Positions 13,801-25,900 of a stretch of 64,000 nt of DNA are shown here, piece after piece (positions within the stretch are counted from its first letter, which is position 1; each line of letters starts with the position of its first letter). Location: NCBI GenBank assembly GCA_014904985.1, contig MU129003.1:108122-172121 (forward strand), given 5' to 3'. Source of the stretch: Hydnum rufescens UP504 (lineage: Eukaryota; Basidiomycota; Agaricomycetes; Cantharellales; Hydnaceae). The notes below the pieces were generated by a model, which ran no database searches, was not told where the DNA came from, and saw only the letters and a program-made list of their open reading frames with translations. The position numbers and the translations under genes are program-made.

Positions 13801-16384
13801 AGGTGGTCGCTCCGAGCGCAATGAGTACATTCTGTTGCACGAATTTCATCGCCTCAAGTATGTATGTCCTGATAAATTCTGGGCTAAACGAGATGCAGAA
13901 GTCGTCCAAGCGGAGGCTGACGAGGCCTACGGCGAACCTGGTTCATCGACGAAAGGAAAGGGCAAGAACAAGAAGTCTAAGGATACATATAAGGGTGGCC
14001 TTGTTTTAGAACCCAAGCGTCGTCTGTGGGACACGTACATCCTGGTGATGGACTATAATAGTCTGTATCCGAGTATCATCCAGGAGTATAATATCGACTT
14101 CACCACTGTTAATAAAGTGGATGACATTGTGAGTCGAGCAAGGCTTTATGCGTGTATTTGCCGACTGCCCTGATTTTCCTTGGAAAACTAGAACAAGATT
14201 CCAGACATCCCACCGTCTGAGTTGTCTCAAGGTGTTCTCCCGCGGCTGATCGCAACCTTGGTCAATCGACGTCGACAGGTCAAGGGACTGATCAAGAATG
14301 GCAAGGGAACCCAGGCCCAATTACTACAGGTCCGATCACACTTTCCTAGTTTCTTCCCCGCCGTGCTCTAATATTCATGCCGCTGGGATAGTGGAATATC
14401 AAGCAACAGGCTCTGAAGCTCACGGCAAACAGCATGTATGGGTGTCTTGGCTTTGTCCAATCGAGATTTTATGCTCGACCTCTTGCGGCCCTCACGACTC
14501 ACATGGGCCGAGAAATTTTGATGCATACGAAAGAATTAGCAGATACCTTGAATCTTGAGGTAGGTAGCCGTTGATGATTGTTCACTTCTAACATTTAACG
14601 GCAAGTATGTTTCAAGGTCATCTATGGAGACACTGACTCGATCTTCCTCAATTCGAACACTACTGATCTCGCTGACGCACTCAAGACAGCGAATCAGTTC
14701 AAAAAGCTCGTGAATGAACGTTACAAGCTCCTTGAAATCGACTTGGATGGTATTTTTCAACGCCTTTTACTCTTGCAAAAGAAGAAATACGCCGCCCTCA
14801 AGGTCGACGAAGCCGGCAAATCTTCTACGGAAGTAAAGGGCCTGGATATGAAGCGGCGAGAATTTTCTGCAATATGCAAGAAGGTTTCCGAGTATGTCTC
14901 GAATACCAACCGCAAGATTCCGCCTAACTGATTCTCGACTAGATACGTTTTGAACCAAATTCTTGCTGGAGAACCAACCGAAGTTGTCGTTGAATCCATA
15001 CACGACTATTTGACACAAGTTGCCCAAGAAATTACAGAAGGCAAGGTTCCTCTGGAGGATTTTATCATTTACAAGGTCTTTTGCTACTCTATCTTGGAAC
15101 GCGGGCTTTTCCCGTTGCTAACCTCCCTGCTCCTTCCAGAGGCTTGGGAAAAATCCAGACGATTATCCTGATGTCAAGAGCCAACCCCATGTTCAAGTGG
15201 CCCTTCGCCAGAGAGCGAAGGGTGCTACACCTCATGCAGGTGATGTCATTCCCTACATTTTTTGTCTTGGGGAGGACGGTCGGTCGTCCGGGTCAGCACA
15301 TGCGGACCATGCATGGCATCCCGAAGAAATCCGACGATCGAATGGGGAACTGAAGATTGGTGGGTCGGCTATGATTTTTTTCTTCACCTTGGGTACATAG
15401 TGGAAGTGACCAATGTACAGATTATAACTTCTATATCGCCGGGCAGATTCTCCCTGCAATCTCCCGTCTCTGCGATCCGATTGAAGGAACGAACCAGACG
15501 CGACTTGCAGACTGCCTTGGTGTGTCACCGAACTAATTTCGATACTTCTGTCTATTTTAATTCTGGCATGGCAGGTCTCGATCCTGACCAATATGTGCCT
15601 GCTGTGGCCTCCCACCAGGAACGCCAGCTTGGCGTTTTAGACACTCTGATCCCTGACGCGGAGCGGTACAAGGAAACTGACCCTCTCACTCTGCAGTGTA
15701 CCCACTGCTCGGCAGTCACTCCATTCCAACGCGTACCTGAGGCGCAGGTTTGTTCCTGATTTCGCCATTCATTCTCAGTTTCTGCTAAATTCCCCGTTCG
15801 TTACTCAGACTCAAATCCTAACGATGGCGGGTCCGCGCTGCCCTTCGTGCCAAAATCCCTTCGCTTCAGGCAGTCTCGAATTACAACTAGAACTACAAAT
15901 ACGAGAGCATATTACTAAGTACTACGAAGGCTGGATGGTATGTGATGAACCAACGTGTCGAACCAGAACGCGCCGAATGGGCGTGTACGGGCACGAATGT
16001 CTGCGAGATACATGCCATGGTACTGTCTCCTTCGAGGTCTGTCTGAGTTTCATCCTATCCGGGCGAATCGAACGCTGAAGGGTCGTCTTGGACACAGTAC
16101 ACGGACGAAACATTATACAATCAGCTAATGATGTATAATAGCCTATTTAATATCGATCGGGCCCTTGTTGGTGGTAACAAGCATCCTGAGAAAGGTTAGC
16201 GCTCATCCTTGTTGGTCGTCTGGCCTCACCAACAGTTATTTTCTTTCCAGTTGTCATTTTGACCATTCTAGAGAAGAATCAAGACTTTATGCAACGCATG
16301 GCCTCGATTGTTGACAAGTACATGTCCCGAAGCGCTCGCCACGTTATCGCACTCGGCGACCTCTTCAATTTCATGTCGCTCTGA
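10879..16384 (+). CDS. POL1: DNA polymerase alpha catalytic subunit
   Basis: Replicative family-B polymerase that extends RNA primers made by primase. Start is ATG 10879 (MERTRGAG) or the in-frame ATG 10903 ([17 protein letters not shown]); stop TGA 16382. N-terminal domain: [20 protein letters not shown] and [17 protein letters not shown]. Exonuclease-like domain: [14 protein letters not shown] and [17 protein letters not shown]. Polymerase motifs: [14 protein letters not shown] (near 14050), [16 protein letters not shown] (near 14430), IYGDTDSIF (near 14622) and [12 protein letters not shown]-terminal zinc modules CTHC...CPSC and CDEPTC...CLRDTC bind the B subunit. It has around 18 short introns, e.g. 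10978-11038 and 11252-11304 (both GT-AG and in phase). All exons join in frame, so the gene looks intact. Confidence 0.95.
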
Positions 16385-16509
16385 GATAGTGTACCATCCC
16401 TCGTCTACGCTTGCGCCCTTGCCTTGACCCTCGCATCTTGTACTCCCTACCGCTCCAATATTGCCATCTGTTGTTCTAACGTATATACTTATCAAGTCCT
16501 GTAGCTGGA

Positions 16510-17215
16510 TGCTTGTGCCTCACACTGAGCTCAGGGAATGATACACACGGGAATTGGGATTCCAAAATATACGAATTGGCACAAGAGCTCGCTGCTATCC
16601 ACAAAATTCAAGTCTCCCTCTCTCGAGTTGGATGTGACATATATTGACCGTCGCCGTGCTCAGAATTCACTAGCAATCATCAACCGCCTATTCCGCATTG
16701 GTGGGCATATTCTTCGCTACCATCCTGTGACTATAAAGGTCAGCAGTCGCCATTACCTCCACAATCTTAATACACTCCAGTCATGGTGCGACATGGTCAT
16801 GAGGGACAATGACTCTCATTAGACTTAACCATCCTTGCAAAACCCCCCGAAGCTAGAAGTGAATCTATGGTTGCGCCACATGCATATGAACTGCTGCAGT
16901 TCCTACAAAGGAATACACGGCCCTTGCACCCAATCCAATGTTCGCTCGGCAGATTTACTTGGGAGCACAGCGGTGCTGAGCGGCCGCCGGGTTCTAAAAC
17001 CATCGTCCTTGATGGATCTGCAGGCTCTCCGGCATTCCTTCGTGTCCAAGTGGCATAAGACTCCAATGTAATGTACGGTGTTACAGGCTTGGGGAATAGG
17101 GTACAGTTGAAGATGTGGCGAAAGAAATTTTAATCAGGACGAAAGAAATCGAAGGTGTTGAGCTCTACGGGGATCCTTCGGGTTTTGTCCTTGTAGGTAG
17201 TGTTGCCACGACTTG
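16510..17215 (+). pseudogene. Unassigned gene fragments downstream of POL1
   Basis: Short coding-looking pieces in different frames without a consistent start. 16540-16650 reads ELAQELAAIHKIQVSLSRVG then stops; 16660-16810 reads INRLFRIGGHILRYHPVTIK and LQSWCDMVMRD in the next frame; 16870-17050 reads HAYELLQFLQRNTRPLHP and TIVLDGSAGSPAFLRVQVA. A last piece at about 17106-17205 (VEDVAKEILIRTKEIEGVEL then GDPSGFVL) looks like the C-terminal part of a sphingosine-1-phosphate lyase. Introns could link the first three. I do not recognise that protein. Confidence 0.35.
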
Positions 17216-17502
17216 GCTTAGCTTGACTTAGACTTGACTTCGGGCGACTCTGAGGGGATATTTGTGAACACCGACGCCTCTCGCATTACGTAATCGTATC
17301 ACGTTACAAATCATCTCTGGTATATTAAGTGGTTCAAGGTTGTGCGAGGCACGAGTGCCACGCACGTAGGCTAGTGTAATGAAGGAGCGGAGACTGCCGG
17401 ATGTTTCATTGTGCCGCCTTCTCAGTTGGCTCAAAGAAAATCCTGTGTCTTGCAGATGGTCCTTCTTGCTTTCTGTCAATCTTTATCAATACACATTTGT
17501 TC

Positions 17503-18540
17503 ATGGCAGACAATGCAAACCCTGCTGCCCCTTCAAAGGGCAAGGAAAAGGTTTCTAGGGTGGAGCCGCAAGGCATACTTTCGGGATTTGAGCAACTTGT
17601 CCCGCCAAAGCCTGGTAATCCGTCAAAGGTCAGTCCTTCAGTAGGGGGTGAGGTGTTCCCACAGGTGGCATATGCAGCACTCTCAGATGCTCAGAAGGTT
17701 GCAATACTTGAGTCTACAGTCACACAAGAGTGAGAGGATCACCAGTGTGTTCAGGGGGCCTCTGACCTGATGGCAGTGCTTCTTCAGCAGCAGCTTGATG
17801 GACTCTCAGCCAAGTTGTCTGATCTGGCTTTGTCTCCCAATCATTCCACGGTATCTTCAGCCAGTGTGCCCACAATTGATGAAACAATCATCACCCACAT
17901 AGTTGCAGCAGTGCTGGCATTGGCACCTAACACTCTGAAGAAAGTGAAAGAACCCATCTACTCTGCAGCAAACTTTGTTGATCTGGAGGAGCTTGAGTGG
18001 AATGATGTCATCCCTGCCATTGTTGATTGTACAATTGAGCACCAACAATTTTGTCCTCTTTCTGCTTGCACAGCAGAGGTTTCCATGAAGTAGTCACTTG
18101 ATAGCTCAGCAATTCTGTCAATCAAGAAGCTTATTGGCCAGGATGACAAAGCTACTGAGATTGTGGATGCCAACAAACTCTCTTCGAGTGATCTCACTAT
18201 TGAGAAGCCAGCCTGGGAGCAGGGCTATGAAAGGTTATTGTGTGTCATGGCCAAATACTCTGATGCAGAGACCCTTGCATTGCTTTCATTCCTTCATGAT
18301 TTCCTTAAGCTATTACAATCTCAAGTTTCCCATCATTGCTCACTGTGACCTTACATGTCACAAGAAATTCTTCAGTTCACCTGTTGATTTCCATCATTTC
18401 AATCTTGCTGGTGCAGTTGATGTGGCAAAGGACCAGCAGATGGACCAGCAGATGAAGCATGATAATGCAAAGCTCATCCATCATACAGTCCACTCTCAAC
18501 TTGTTCAAGTGGAGGAATGGGAAAGGCCTACACAGACACC
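17503..18540 (+). pseudogene. Gag-like retroelement ORF remnant
   Basis: Begins MADNANPAAPSKGKEKVS and keeps one frame to about 18300 with stops TGA (after VTQE, 17731) and TAG (after VSMK, 18091), then shifts frame into SYYNLKFPIIAHCDLTCHKK. The composition, a leading disordered segment followed by helical text (AWEQGYERLLCVMAKYSD), and position next to a copia tail suggest a retroelement gag or ORF1. No zinc knuckle is visible. Family not recognised. Confidence 0.35.
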
Positions 18541-18559
18541 CAGAGTGGAACTGAGGTAG

Positions 18560-19027
18560 ATTGGCTTAAGTCTTGATGTAGCAAGAGTTAAGCCATATCT
18601 GCCTCCATCACAACAACCATAAACAGGAAGCAAAAACAACAATAGCACAAAACAACTAACACAAGGGCACAACTTCAACACTCCCACTTTACAAAGCAGA
18701 GTGAGAAACAAGCCCAAGAAGTGAAAGTACTCGTGAATGGGCTACAGTCTCAAGGGGCTTTGTAAGAACATCTGCCCTCATCAAAGAAGTTGAAACATAT
18801 TCAAGGGAAAATACCTTGTCCTCCACCTGTTCCCGAAGCCAATGGTACTTAGGCAGCAGATGCCGCATTCGGCTATGGTGCTCTGGGTTCTTCCCCACTC
18901 TGATAGCTGACTGATTGTCAAGCCACAAAGTAGTTGCACCACTTGGAGGATATCCTAGTTCAGACATGAAATTCCGAAACCAGACACCATCAGAGCCAGC
19001 CTCATTGGCAGCAATGTACTCTTCTTG
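18560..19027 (-). mobile_element. Ty1/copia 3' end: RNase H C-terminus plus LTR start
   Basis: Read on the minus strand, 19027-18689 encodes the end of a copia RNase H: EEYIAANEAGSDGVWFRNF, LDNQSAIRVGKNPEHHSRM, EYVSTSLMRADVLTKPL, then a stop. Just downstream, a purine-rich AAAGTGGGAG precedes TGTTGAAG (starting at 18680), the usual polypurine tract plus LTR start. The copia pol stops abruptly at 19027, where the hairpin-array element begins, so one of the two was cut there. The frame kept here is open. This family differs from the copia at 55-64 kb in LTR sequence. Confidence 0.8.
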
Positions 19028-19058
19028 TTAGGTGGGGTTTCGTGCATCAAGGAGAGAC

Positions 19059-20664
19059 CTAGAATAATCAATAAAACATTAGTTTGAAAAAAAAAAAACA
19101 GAGGCAGCACCCAAAGAGCAGCTACTGCTGCTCTTTGGGCGCTGTTGTATGAGAAACTCACGAGCTATTACCACACACCTGCCGCAGCGGGTGCGTGGTA
19201 CCATATTTCATCCGTCGTTGCATATGTGCGGGTGTTCGGGCGCTGGACTCTTGGATCGGGTTGCGGGTTGTGGGTGGCTGCGCACATCCCTTTTTTCTGC
19301 AGGGGGTTTTCGCACTGGGAGGCAGATCAATCAGTAAATAACACGTTAATTTAAAAAAAAAAACAAAGGAAGCACCAAAAGAGCAGCTTCTGCTGCTCTT
19401 TTGGTGCTTTCCTACATCCTATACTTGAAAACTTACAAGGTATTACCACACACCTGCTGCAGCGGGTGTGTGATACACGATTTCGTCGATCGTCGTGTTC
19501 AGGGGGCGGGCACTCTGGGCTTGGGTGACTGCACATACTGGGGGCTCGTCCGTGTGCTCGTCAGGTGGGTTTTCATGTAGAGAACAACAAATAATAATAC
19601 ATTAGTAAAAAAAAGAAAACAGAGGTGCCAAAAGAGCAGCTTCTGCTGCTCTTTTGGCACCGGTGGGATTAGAGACGTACCTAATACTACCACACACCTG
19701 CCGTAGCGGGTGTGTGGTTTGCATGGCCACTCGGGTGGTGCGTTTTTGTTTGGCATTGTTTCATTGGGTATGGTGTCGTGCAGTTTGGCACAGTTTTGTT
19801 TGGCTGGGTCTGTTTGGTTGGGTTTCATTTGGTGTGTTCATGGTTCATGGGTTGCTGCTGGGGTCCTGGCTGATCGGGCCTTGTCGTTTGGGGGGGGGTT
19901 CTTTGGCATACTGGTGGGTGGGTGGGTTTGGGCCCCTGACTGCATGGGTTTGCACATTGGGTTGGGACAGCTTGGCCTGAAAGAACTTAGTTAAAATTCA
20001 AAAGTCGCGCAAAAAGAGCAGTGACTGCTGCTCTTTTTGCGTGACTGGAGCTATTAAAAAAAATTACATATCTTATATTGCCACACACCCGCCGCAGCGG
20101 GTGTGTGGCCTCTGTTTTCCTGCTCTTCTTTGTGGCTTCCTGTGGGCGTTGTCGCTGTTCATTTGTTCACGTGTTTCCGTTCACGTGGCTTCCTGTGGGC
20201 ATTGTCGCTGTTCGTTCGTTCACGTGTTTCCGTTCACGTGGTCGTATGTGGGGTGTCATTTGTGGGTGGGACAGCTTGGCCTAGAGGAGTAAATGAAAGT
20301 GTTAGTAAGAATTTTAAAACCTGCGCAAAAAGAGCAGCTTTCGCTGCTCTTTTGTGCCATGGTATCTATTGGGGGGGGGGAACTCACTTTAAATAGTACC
20401 ACATGCCTGCCGCAGCGGGCATGTGGTTCCTGGGGCCATGGTCCGTCATTTCTTTTGGTTTGGCTCCTGCCATTTGGGCCCTCGTTGTGCGGTGGGTTTT
20501 GGTCTTGGGCCTTAGACCATAATCTAAAATTATAAAAGCTATGTTAGTATAAGTCTTCAAAGTGGTGCAAAAAGAGTAGCTTGGGCTACTCTTTTTGCGC
20601 TATTGTATGTACTGAGACAAAACTTACCTTATGACCACACACCTGCATTAGTGGGTGTGTGGTC
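19059..20664 (-). repeat. Left arm array of element 1: six hairpin-flanked intron units
   Basis: Six units on the minus strand. Intronic hairpins: 19110-19139, 19371-19408, 19624-19661, 20009-20042, 20323-20356, 20565-20599. Exonic hairpins: 19170-19199, 19445-19474, 19689-19718, 20081-20110, 20398-20427, 20633-20664. Intron limits that can be read include 19059-19161, 20281-20387 and 20524-20627 (about 103-107 nt) with GTGAGT or GTAAGT donors, ACTAAC/ACTAAT branch motifs and TAG acceptors. Units near 19330 and 19590 have lost the TAG acceptor seen in the equivalent units of element 2, and the donor near 20074 reads GATATGT, so this arm is partly decayed. Confidence 0.82.
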
Positions 20665-20748
20665 ATGGTCATGCGCTGGGGCTGGTGCTGCTGTTGCTGT
20701 TGTGTCATGGTTGTGCGGTTGCTGGGTGTGGCTGCGTACTTGCGAAAT

Positions 20749-21391
20749 TCAATGCCGGCAATTGCCGATACTCAAGAAGCGCCCAAGTGCTGAGGCTACA
20801 AGTACAATCCAGATTAATAGCAAGCATGTAGACATATAATATATAATATATAATAAATATTTGTTTCCAAATGTGAAGAAGAGGATGATAATGAGCCAGA
20901 GCTAAATAAGGCGTGATATGGCTAATTGAAAAGTGGATTGGGCCACTTCTATGCATCAGAATTGGCCAAAATTTGAATATATTGATGGTATATATTTACT
21001 CTACATGGGCAACGAGTTATATTGGACATTCTGGGCATTTTTCAATTTTTCACACCTTCAATTCCCTATTTAGGGAATTGAAGGTGTGAAAAATTGAAAA
21101 ATGCTTAGAACGTCCAATATAACTCATTGCCCATGTAGAGTAAATATATACCATCAATATATTCAAATTTTGGCCAATTCTGATGCATAGAAGTGGCCCA
21201 ATCCACTTTTCAATTAGCCATATCATGCCTTATTTAGCTCTGACTCATTATCTTCTTCCTCTTAGAATTTTCTTGCACAAATATTTATTATATAGTACTT
21301 ATTTCACATCTACATGCTTACTATTAATGTGTACTGTGCTTGTAGTGTCAGCACTGGGCGCTTCTTAAATACCAGCAATTGCCGGCGTTGA
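20749..21391. repeat. Central palindrome of element 1
   Basis: Inverted repeat with arms of about 320 bp and almost no loop; the centre is CCCTA-TT-TAGGG at 21064-21075. The ends are CAATGCCGGCAATTGC on the left and its mirror on the right. Inner parts are nearly perfect, outer parts diverged by a few percent. A/T-rich ATATAATAT-type tracts lie near both outer ends, so each arm could hold a promoter firing outward. Confidence 0.9.
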
Positions 21392-21454
21392 GTTTGCATC
21401 TTCCTTCATATCTCCGCAACCAAAACAAGCAACCACCTGGAAAGGCAAGCACAC

Positions 21455-22469
21455 GACCACACACCTGCCGCTGCGGGGGTGTGGTCACAAGGTGAGTGTT
21501 CTCCCTAGTAGATACAATGGCACAAAAAGAGCAGCGAAAGCTGCTCTTTTTGTGCTCCTTTGAATCTTTTTACTAATATATCTTGTATTCTTCTAGATTG
21601 AGACCTGGGGTCCAAGGCACAATGAAAACACGCGAAACGAGGGCCCAAACAGCAATGCCCCAAGTGAAGACATGCCAAATGATGTGACATACGGCAGTGC
21701 GCCAACGATGCAACACACACCAAACGATGTGACCTATGGCAGCGCGCCAACAACACAACACACACCAAATGATGCAACCTATGGCAGCGCGCCAACGATG
21801 CAACACACGCCAAACGATGTGACCTACGGCAGCACGCCAACGACACAACACACGCCAAACGACGCGACCTACGGCAGCACGCCAATGATCCAACACACAC
21901 CAACACACCAATGATGCGACCTACAGCACCGCGCCAACGACGCGGCATACAGCACCGTGCCAACGACACGACATACAGCACCATGCCAAATGAGGCCACA
22001 CACCTGCCATGGCGGGTGTGTGGTCCTATATAAGGTAAGTCCCCAGCCCAGTAGCTACAGCCACACAAAAAGAGCAGCGAAAGCTGCTCTTTTTGCGTGG
22101 TGTTTAATTCTCAACTAATTTACAAGTTTTATTCTGTAGGTCTCGACAACCCCTGCAAACGAATACTGATGCAAACCCCCCCGTAACCCCCTTATCAACA
22201 CCCGAATGACAGGGTGCCTGAATGATGGGGCACCTGTGCAAACCCTGTGCGAGCCCCTGTGCGAGCCCCCATACGAACTGCCATACGTATGAGCCAGAGC
22301 CCATGGCCTCAGTACCCCACACCGCCACAGCGGGTGTGGGGTACTAGAAGGTATGTTTTATTTTATTTTATATTTTATTTCTTATTCTTGTGGCACAAAA
22401 AGAGCAGCATAAGCTGCTCTTTTTGCACTGCATTAATGTTTAACTAACATTTCTTGTTTATTTCTTCAG
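21455..22469 (+). repeat. Right arm array of element 1: three hairpin-flanked introns
   Basis: Three introns on the plus strand: 21492-21596, 22035-22139 and 22351-22469. Donors are AAG/GTGAGT, AAG/GTAAGT and AAG/GTATGT; acceptors are CTAG, GTAG and TTCAG. Branch-like TACTAAT, AACTAAT or AACTAAC motifs lie about 20-30 nt upstream of the acceptors. Exonic hairpins at 21455-21486, 21995-22024 and 22311-22345 end 5-12 nt before each donor. Intronic hairpins at 21520-21555, 22062-22099 and 22393-22427 have loops GAAA, GAAA and ATAA. Confidence 0.85.
21672..21914 (+). repeat. 45-bp minisatellite in an exon of element 1
   Basis: About five tandem copies of a 45-bp unit that can be read as a 15-residue repeat, PNDVTYGSAPTTQHT. 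Differences between copies are often C/T or A/G at CpG. It sits inside the long exon between the first and second introns of the right arm. Similar reading on the minus strand of element 2 (36680-36950) gives related NATYGNVPNKDAT-type peptides, so this repeat family is shared. Confidence 0.8.
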
Positions 22470-22675
22470 ATCCTAGCCCAGAACCCGCACGAACCCTCAA
22501 ATACAAACCCACCGAATGACATGCCATGAATGAGCCCCCACGAATGAAAACCGGCCCCCTCGAGGGAGCACCCAAATGGAACCGGCCCCCAATTGGGGCG
22601 TGGTGGGTATATGCAGGTGCATGACCTGCATGAACCATCCCCCCTGTGGTGGCAGACCCCAAGGGGGGGGGGGAT

Positions 22676-22712
22676 AATATGTATATAGTGTAATATGTAT
22701 ATAATAATAGTA

Positions 22713-22746
<34 letters not shown>

Positions 22747-22923
22747 GCAAACAAATAATAATAAATAAATATATAATCTGGCACAGCCATGGATTGGCCG
22801 ATAGATGGCCCAAAAACTGAATTGGAATAGCCTGATTTCGGCCGTAAGGTCTGGGGGACCTATTAGGTACCATTTTCTGCCCCGAAAGTGGTACCTAAAT
22901 TAGGTCCCCTATGTGACTGACCA
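22676..22923. repeat. Right terminal block of element 1
   Basis: Contains an AT/TAA microsatellite (about 22680-22760), the words CCATGGATTGGCC and GGCCGTAAGG, a short palindrome around two GGTACC sites (22861-22903), and the terminus GTGACTGACCA. Reverse complemented, it aligns with the left terminal block of element 2 at 35273-35500. Confidence 0.85.
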
Positions 22924-25900
22924 GCCTGGAATATGGAGCGCTGATGAGAGAGAGATGGTCAGAAAGCTGTGGAGACACCCCAGAATGAACCCGCACCACT
23001 GGATGACGATGATGAGACCCTGACCTTGGAAAAAGGGGATGCTATTTTTGCAGCCTACTTCCCTGATGACAGCGAACACTCCGAAATCGTCCGAGCAACA
23101 TCCACCCCTTCTCAGAGGCTGGCAGAGGCTGCTAAGGTGAAAGCAAATGAACCTGCCAAAACCTTCAAGGAGCTTGTACCCAAGGAATTCCATGACTTCC
23201 AGGACATGTTCTCCAAAGACTCCTTTGACCAACTCCCCACCTGGAAGCCATGGGACCACCACATTGAGTTCCAAGAAGGAACCCAGCTACCTCCTCCCGC
23301 CAAACTGTTCCCACTGTCCCCAGGTGAACAGAAAGAACTTGATGACTTCCTGAAGGAGAATCTCGCTTCCGGTTGAATCCGTCCGTCAAAGTCTCCAATG
23401 GCCACTCCAGTGTTCTTCATGAAGAAAAAGGATGCAGGGTTCTGCCTAGTCCAGGACTACCAGAAACTCAATGACATCACGGTTAAGAACACATACCCCT
23501 TACCCCTGATCTCTGACATCATCGATCGACTCTGTGGAGCCAAAGTGTTTGGGAAACTTGACCTCCGGTGGGGATTCCAGAACATCCAGATGGCAGAAGG
23601 AGATGAATGGAAAGCAGCATTCCGGATGAACTGAGGACTGTTCGAACCATTGGTAATGTTCTTTGGACTTTGCAACTCCCCCGGGACGTTCCAGAACATG
23701 ATCAATGACGTCCTCAGGGAATGGATTGACAATGGAGTATGCATTGTGTACCTGGATGACATCTTATGCTTTGCCAAGACTTGAGAAGAGTATGTCCGAG
23801 GAGTCTGAGGCATCCTACAGACCCTCCAGGAAAACAAACTCTTCCTGAAACCGGAGAAGTGTGAGTTCTTCCGAGATCGGATCAAATACCTGGGGATGAT
23901 ATTCATGCTGGACCATGTGGAGATGGACCCTGTCAAAGTCAGAGGCGTAATGGACTGGCCGGAGCCCAAGAACCTGAAAGAAACACAGTCATTCTTAGGG
24001 TTCATTAACTTCTACTGATGATTCATTCAGGATTTCGCCAAAGTTGCCAGACCTCTAAACAACCTCACCCGGAAAGACACACCCTTCTGGTGGACCAATG
24101 CAGAATGTAACACCTTCCTCAAACTGAAAGCCCTCGTCACCTCCACACCGATCCTGGTGTTTCCCTCCGAGTCTGGATGCTTCCAAGTGGAAGCAGACAC
24201 CTCCAGGTATGCAACGGGAGCTGTACTCTCCCAACTCCAAGATGACGGGAAGTGGCACCCCGTGGGCTTCTTGTCAAAAAGCTTATCCGAGGCTGAGAGA
24301 AACTACGACATCTATGACAAGGAGCTCTTAGCCATCATCCGGGCCTTAGAAGCTTGGAGACACTACCTCGAAGGTTCCCCTCACTCAGTCAAGATCTTGA
24401 CGGACCACCAGAACCTCCAGTACTTCCGGTCTGCCCAGAAGTTGAACTGGAGGCAAGCCCGGTGGAGCATATTCCTCTCTCGGTTCAACTTCACCCTCCA
24501 ACACTGTTCTGGGACACAATCCAGGAAGCCTGATGCCCTCTCACGCCAATCAGACCATCCATGTGGGGACTCTGACAATTCCGATGTGGTGCTCCTGAAA
24601 CCAGCCACCTTCCAGACACGGGCCACTGACTCCCTGGAGGTCGTCACAGTTGGAGGGCCCAGCCGGAGCCTGATGGCACAGATTAAAAGGGCAACGGAGA
24701 TTGATGATAAAGTGGTCCAGATCATTAAGGAGCTGAATGGGGATGGACCAAAGACACACCTCAAGGATTGGGAACTCCATGGCTCCATGGTTCTCTACTG
24801 AGGCCGCGTATATGTCCTGTTGGACCCAAAACTCCATCATGACCTCGTGCATGAGCACCATGATACTCCGACCACGGGTCACCCCGGACAGTGGAAGACG
24901 TACGAGCTGGTGTCCCGCCACTACTGGTGGCCAGGGATGTCTCGATACATTGCAACCTATGTCTCTGCCTGTGACACTTGCAACCAGACGAAAACCTTCC
25001 CCTCCAAGCCGTCCGGAACACTCCACCCCAACCCTGTGCCGGACTGTCAATGGCAGGTCATATCTGTGGACATGATCACAGAACTCCCAGAATCACATGG
25101 ATTTGACAGCATGATGATTGTCGTCAATTGATTATCCAAACGAATCCATGCAATGCCCACGACCACCACAGTCGATTCTGCCAGGGTCGCCCGTCTGTTC
25201 CGAGACAATGTGTGGAGACATCACAGCCTTCCGGAAACCATTATCAGTGACCGAGGCACCACCTTCACTTCCAAGTTCATGAAGGAGCTGAACTCACTCC
25301 TTGGCATTAAGGTGAATTTCTCGACAGCATTCCACCCCCAGACGGATGGACAGACAGAGCATGTCAACCAGGAAATTGAGCAATACCTCCGGATCTTTGT
25401 TAACCACTGGCAGAACGACTGGGCGGAATGGCTCCCTATTGCGGAATTCACATATAACAACTGGGTGCACTCCTCTACACGCCAGACCCCATTCTGGCTG
25501 GACTCCGGACAGGACCCTCGCCTTGGCACTGAACCAGTCCGTGCTGGGACGATTGAAGCCGCCTCAGACTTCATCACTCAGATGCGGAAGGCTATGGACG
25601 AAGCCCAGGCCACCTTATGGAGGGCTGCAGAAGACATGGCACACTTCTATGATGCCCACTGCACAGACACTCCAGAATACACAATTGGCAACCAAGTTTG
25701 GCTAGATGCACGCAACATCTCCACCGACCGCCCCACCAAAAAACTCTCCGACAAATGGCTTGGACCCTATAAGGTTGATAAAGTCATCTCCGGCTCTGCC
25801 ATCTGTCTCAAACTCCCTGCCTCCATGCATATCCACCCAGTGTTCCATGTGTCTAAACTCTGCCCCTTCCAACCGGACCTGATTGCAGAGCACACAGCTC

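Larger units (their letters stand above)
19028..22923. mobile_element. Hairpin-array palindromic element, copy 1 (left end missing)
   Basis: Outward-facing arrays of exon-intron units with hairpins, on both sides of a central palindrome (20749-21391). The left arm (to about 19040) reads on the minus strand and the right arm (from about 21450) on the plus strand. The right end carries the same terminal block as element 2: AT/TAA microsatellite, GGCCGAAAT-type motifs, a short palindrome GGTACC...GGTACC and ...TGACTGACCA ending at 22923. The left terminus is absent; the array runs into a broken copia at 19027. No transposase or other recognisable protein is encoded. Right of 22923 the gypsy pol frame begins at once, so this copy probably inserted in a gypsy element and was later cut on the left. 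Confidence 0.8.

Noticed and set aside
19654..20535. Open frames of 80-110 codons across the left arm of element 1
   Set aside because: They run through hairpins and intron signals on the strand opposite to the splice orientation, so they are chance frames over a repeat.
22466..22873. Minus-strand frame with an Ile/Tyr-rich run
   Set aside because: It is produced by the TAA/TAT microsatellite in the terminal block of element 1.
22942..25131. TGA recoding (read-through or an altered genetic code) in the gypsy pol
   Set aside because: Host genes in the same window use TGA as a normal stop (BET2, POL1), and TGAs fit CpG mutation of CGA in several unrelated elements.
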